A stretch of DNA of 13,711 bases. Source: JAOAFX01 sp049700315 (GTDB lineage: Bacteria; Hydrothermota; Tepidihabitantia; SM23-42; JAOAFX01). Shown piece after piece: positions 12,507 to 13,711 of the stretch (its first letter is position 1; the number at the start of each line of letters is the position of its first letter). The stretch covers positions 1 to 13,711 of the forward strand of contig JBNAVN010000059.1 in assembly GCA_049700315.1 (NCBI GenBank). The letters run 5' to 3'. Position numbers and translations under genes: made by a program. A model generated the notes under the pieces. The model was not told where the DNA came from. It made no database searches and was given only the letters and a program-made list of their open reading frames with translations.

Positions 12507-12869
12507 TTAAAACCACATTGTGGCACCGGCATCCAATGCAAGGTCATTTAAGGTCCCGGCACCAACAATCTTTATTCCCGGTATCAGTTCAACTCTATCC
12601 CATCCTAACATTTGCTTTGATGCCTCGCAGGCATAAAATTCAACACCCATCTCTATACACTTCTTTATCATCTCATAAACACTTGGGAAATTTCCCAATT
12701 TGATCTTTTCGGCTGTACCAGGTAATAGAATTTTCAGTCCCATCCCAAGATAATATACTTTTGCAGGAATATCCATCATCCGTGCAGTTTGAGCCAAAAC
12801 CAGGGGTGAGTATTGCCTTTCTGGCTCATCACTGGTCTGCACATAAAGGATAAATTTTTTATTTTCCAT
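12507..12869 (-). CDS. DsrE-like sulfur-relay protein
   Basis: A 120-residue protein of the DsrE/DsrF superfamily, which carries persulfide on a cysteine or assembles sulfur-relay complexes. The start has the family's beta strand and active-region pattern (FILYVQTS, 6-13), a helix-rich middle, and a conserved-position cysteine C81 in FYACEASKQMLG (78-88). C71 is a second candidate. The ending DAGATMWF is not one I know as a motif. The ATG has AAGGAG at 12875-12880. It lies 83 bp after the TusA-like gene, its classic partner, and 3 nt before copA. Other DsrEFH subunits are absent, so this is a single-gene variant. A stand-alone role in persulfide handling is likely, but the donor and acceptor are unknown. 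Confidence 0.88.
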   Translation of the reverse strand: MENKKFILYVQTSDEPERQYSPLVLAQTARMMDIPAKVYYLGMGLKILLPGTAEKIKLGNFPSVYEMIKKCIEMGVEFYACEASKQMLGWDRVELIPGIKIVGAGTLNDLALDAGATMWF

Positions 12870-12952
12870 CGTTACTCCTTTAAATATCTTTGATTAAATT
12901 TCATTCGCGAGAGAGAACTCCATTAAACCTCTGCTATTCTCAGGTTCAGCAT

Positions 12953-13189
12953 TTACTTACCTTTTCTAATTAGAAATCGTAAAATATTGCCTTTGCTTTC
13001 AATCTTGATTAATCCATTGCCGGTTCTTCTGCAGAATGCTTTTATGTCTTCTTCAGCAGCAGGGTCGTCTGCCAGTAATTCCAGGATATCACCGGGATTT
13101 AGTTTATCAAGTTCAAGACGGGTTTGAAAAATCGGTTGCGGGCAGAAAAGCCCTATGCAATCTATAGTTACCTTTGGCTCAAATTCCAT
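12953..13189 (-). CDS. TusA/SirA-type sulfur carrier
   Basis: A 78-residue protein of the TusA family, which carries sulfur as a persulfide on the cysteine of a CPxP motif. Here this is C16-P-Q-P in DCIGLFCPQPI. A second cysteine, C11, lies five residues before it, and C53 sits in a helix after the loop. The two-layer beta-alpha-beta-alpha pattern is complete (VTID, helix about 18-28, DILELLADD, helix about 44-55, then LIKIES and ILRFLI). The ATG at 13187-13189 has no Shine-Dalgarno site; the bases before it read TTTTTATAAAT. The preceding gap holds two intergenic palindromes. It lies upstream of the DsrE-like gene, so the pair probably passes sulfur between them, with rhodanese or cysteine desulfurase donors elsewhere. 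Confidence 0.94.
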   Translation of the reverse strand: MEFEPKVTIDCIGLFCPQPIFQTRLELDKLNPGDILELLADDPAAEEDIKAFCRRTGNGLIKIESKGNILRFLIRKGK

Positions 13190-13200
13190 ATTTATAAAAA

Positions 13201-13259
13201 GTAGCGTCCATCTTTAAATGGACGAAGAATATATCGGTCCAGATAAATCTGGACGCTAC
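13201..13259. repeat. Paired palindrome element with 10-bp inverted ends
   Basis: The ends GTAGCGTCCA (13201-13210) and TGGACGCTAC (13250-13259) are perfect inverted copies. Inside, each end belongs to its own palindrome: 13205-13224 (9-bp stem, one mismatch, TT centre) and 13236-13255 (8 of 9 pairs, AA centre). The element fills most of the 79-bp gap between the bacterioferritin-like and TusA-like genes. It resembles a tiny non-coding insertion unit. Confidence 0.85.
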
Positions 13260-13268
13260 CTGATTTTA

Positions 13269-13688
13269 TCAAATTTCCTCAAGCAGACTTGAAAATGTAT
13301 CGTGATGTTCTTCTTCGTCAGCCAATATCCCTTCAAATAGTTTACGTGTGACTTCATCACCTTCTTTCCTTGCGTTCTCAATTATTTCTTTGTAGAGTTT
13401 TATTGCACCTTCTTCATCTTTCTTATCCTGTTCAATCATTTCTTTCAAAGTATTGCCGACATTGATTGGCTCAGGCTTGGTCGTTGGTTTGCCACCAAGA
13501 TAGTTTAACCTCTCGGCAATTGCTTCAGCATGTTTCATCTCGGTGATTGATATTTTCTTTAATTCATCTTTAACAGCAAATCCTTTAATCCCTACCCATT
13601 GTACATGTTGCCACATATACTGAATGGCAACCTGGAGCTCTCTTGCTATTGCTTTGTTTAAAAGTTCAAGTAATTCTTTTGAAGTCAT
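13269..13688 (-). CDS. Bacterioferritin-like diiron protein
   Basis: A four-helix ferritin-like protein of 139 residues, probably storing or detoxifying iron. Diiron ligands match bacterioferritin at an offset of about -1: E17 and Y24 (ARELQVAIQYMW), E50 and H53 (TEMKHAE), E93, then E125 and H128 (ADEEEHH). M51 lies at the place of the heme-binding methionine (M52 in E. coli), so heme binding between subunits is possible. It is about 20 residues shorter than typical bacterioferritin, mostly from the loop and the C-terminal helix. The ATG has AGGAGG in the last bases of the window (plus-strand CCTCC at 13693-13697), so the start is well supported. What lies upstream is outside the window. It is followed by the palindrome element and the TusA-like gene. 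Confidence 0.92.
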   Translation of the reverse strand: MTSKELLELLNKAIARELQVAIQYMWQHVQWVGIKGFAVKDELKKISITEMKHAEAIAERLNYLGGKPTTKPEPINVGNTLKEMIEQDKKDEEGAIKLYKEIIENARKEGDEVTRKLFEGILADEEEHHDTFSSLLEEI

Positions 13689-13711
13689 AATTCCTCCTTA
13701 TTACTTTTTTG

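Noticed and set aside
12925..12950. Hairpin (AACCT...AGGTT) between the TusA-like and DsrE-like genes
   Set aside because: Only five base pairs with an 11-base loop, which is common by chance.

Overview
All 21 genes I can support lie on the minus strand, so transcription runs from high to low coordinates. Base composition is AT-rich, most starts have a strong AGGAGG-type Shine-Dalgarno site, and the regulators are bacterial (PerR-type Fur, PAS-GGDEF). The enzymes are those of a strict anaerobe that must survive oxygen: superoxide reductase, rubrerythrin, other diiron ferritin-like proteins and ferredoxin-linked 2-oxoacid oxidation. I infer an anaerobic bacterium, perhaps one of the uncultured phyla such as WOR-3. 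That placement rests mainly on gene style and the intergenic palindromes and is only a guess.

Right part (13711 to about 9000): a bacterioferritin-like protein, a TusA-like sulfur carrier, a DsrE-like protein, a Cu(I)-exporting P-type ATPase, a 54-residue YHS protein likely to handle copper, a glutaredoxin, and a ferredoxin-disulfide-reductase catalytic chain fused to rubredoxin. Together these look like metal, persulfide and thiol homeostasis.

Middle part (9001 to about 6620): a near-consensus sigma-70 promoter whose -10 element is buried in a near-perfect PerR box and which seems to give a leaderless perR mRNA. Downstream are a 42-residue desulforedoxin, a thioredoxin-type arsenate reductase, a one-iron superoxide reductase and rubrerythrin. 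The desulforedoxin and superoxide reductase are the two halves of desulfoferrodoxin on separate genes.

Left-middle part (6620 to 3639): a 2-oxoacid:ferredoxin oxidoreductase (fused gamma-alpha chain and beta chain) with a glyoxalase-fold gene wedged between, joined by 4-nt and 20-nt overlaps. It starts one nucleotide after rubrerythrin ends. Supply of electrons for the reductive oxygen defence is a reasonable inference.

Left part (3603 to 235): a Lys-tailed diiron ferritin-like protein, a previously easy-to-miss 58-residue two-helix membrane protein with a TTG start, an exported relative of superoxide reductase with an altered metal site, a nitroreductase, a 1-Cys-type peroxiredoxin and a PAS-GGDEF diguanylate cyclase.

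Several gaps carry short palindromes of one design: a stem of variable sequence around a central T(A/G)AA, with CTAC at one end. Stem triplets change on both sides together, so the structure is conserved rather than the letters. The left end is a 42-bp tandem array built on the same palindrome. No gene-free stretch exceeds 300 bp. I see no rRNA, tRNA, transposase or CRISPR.
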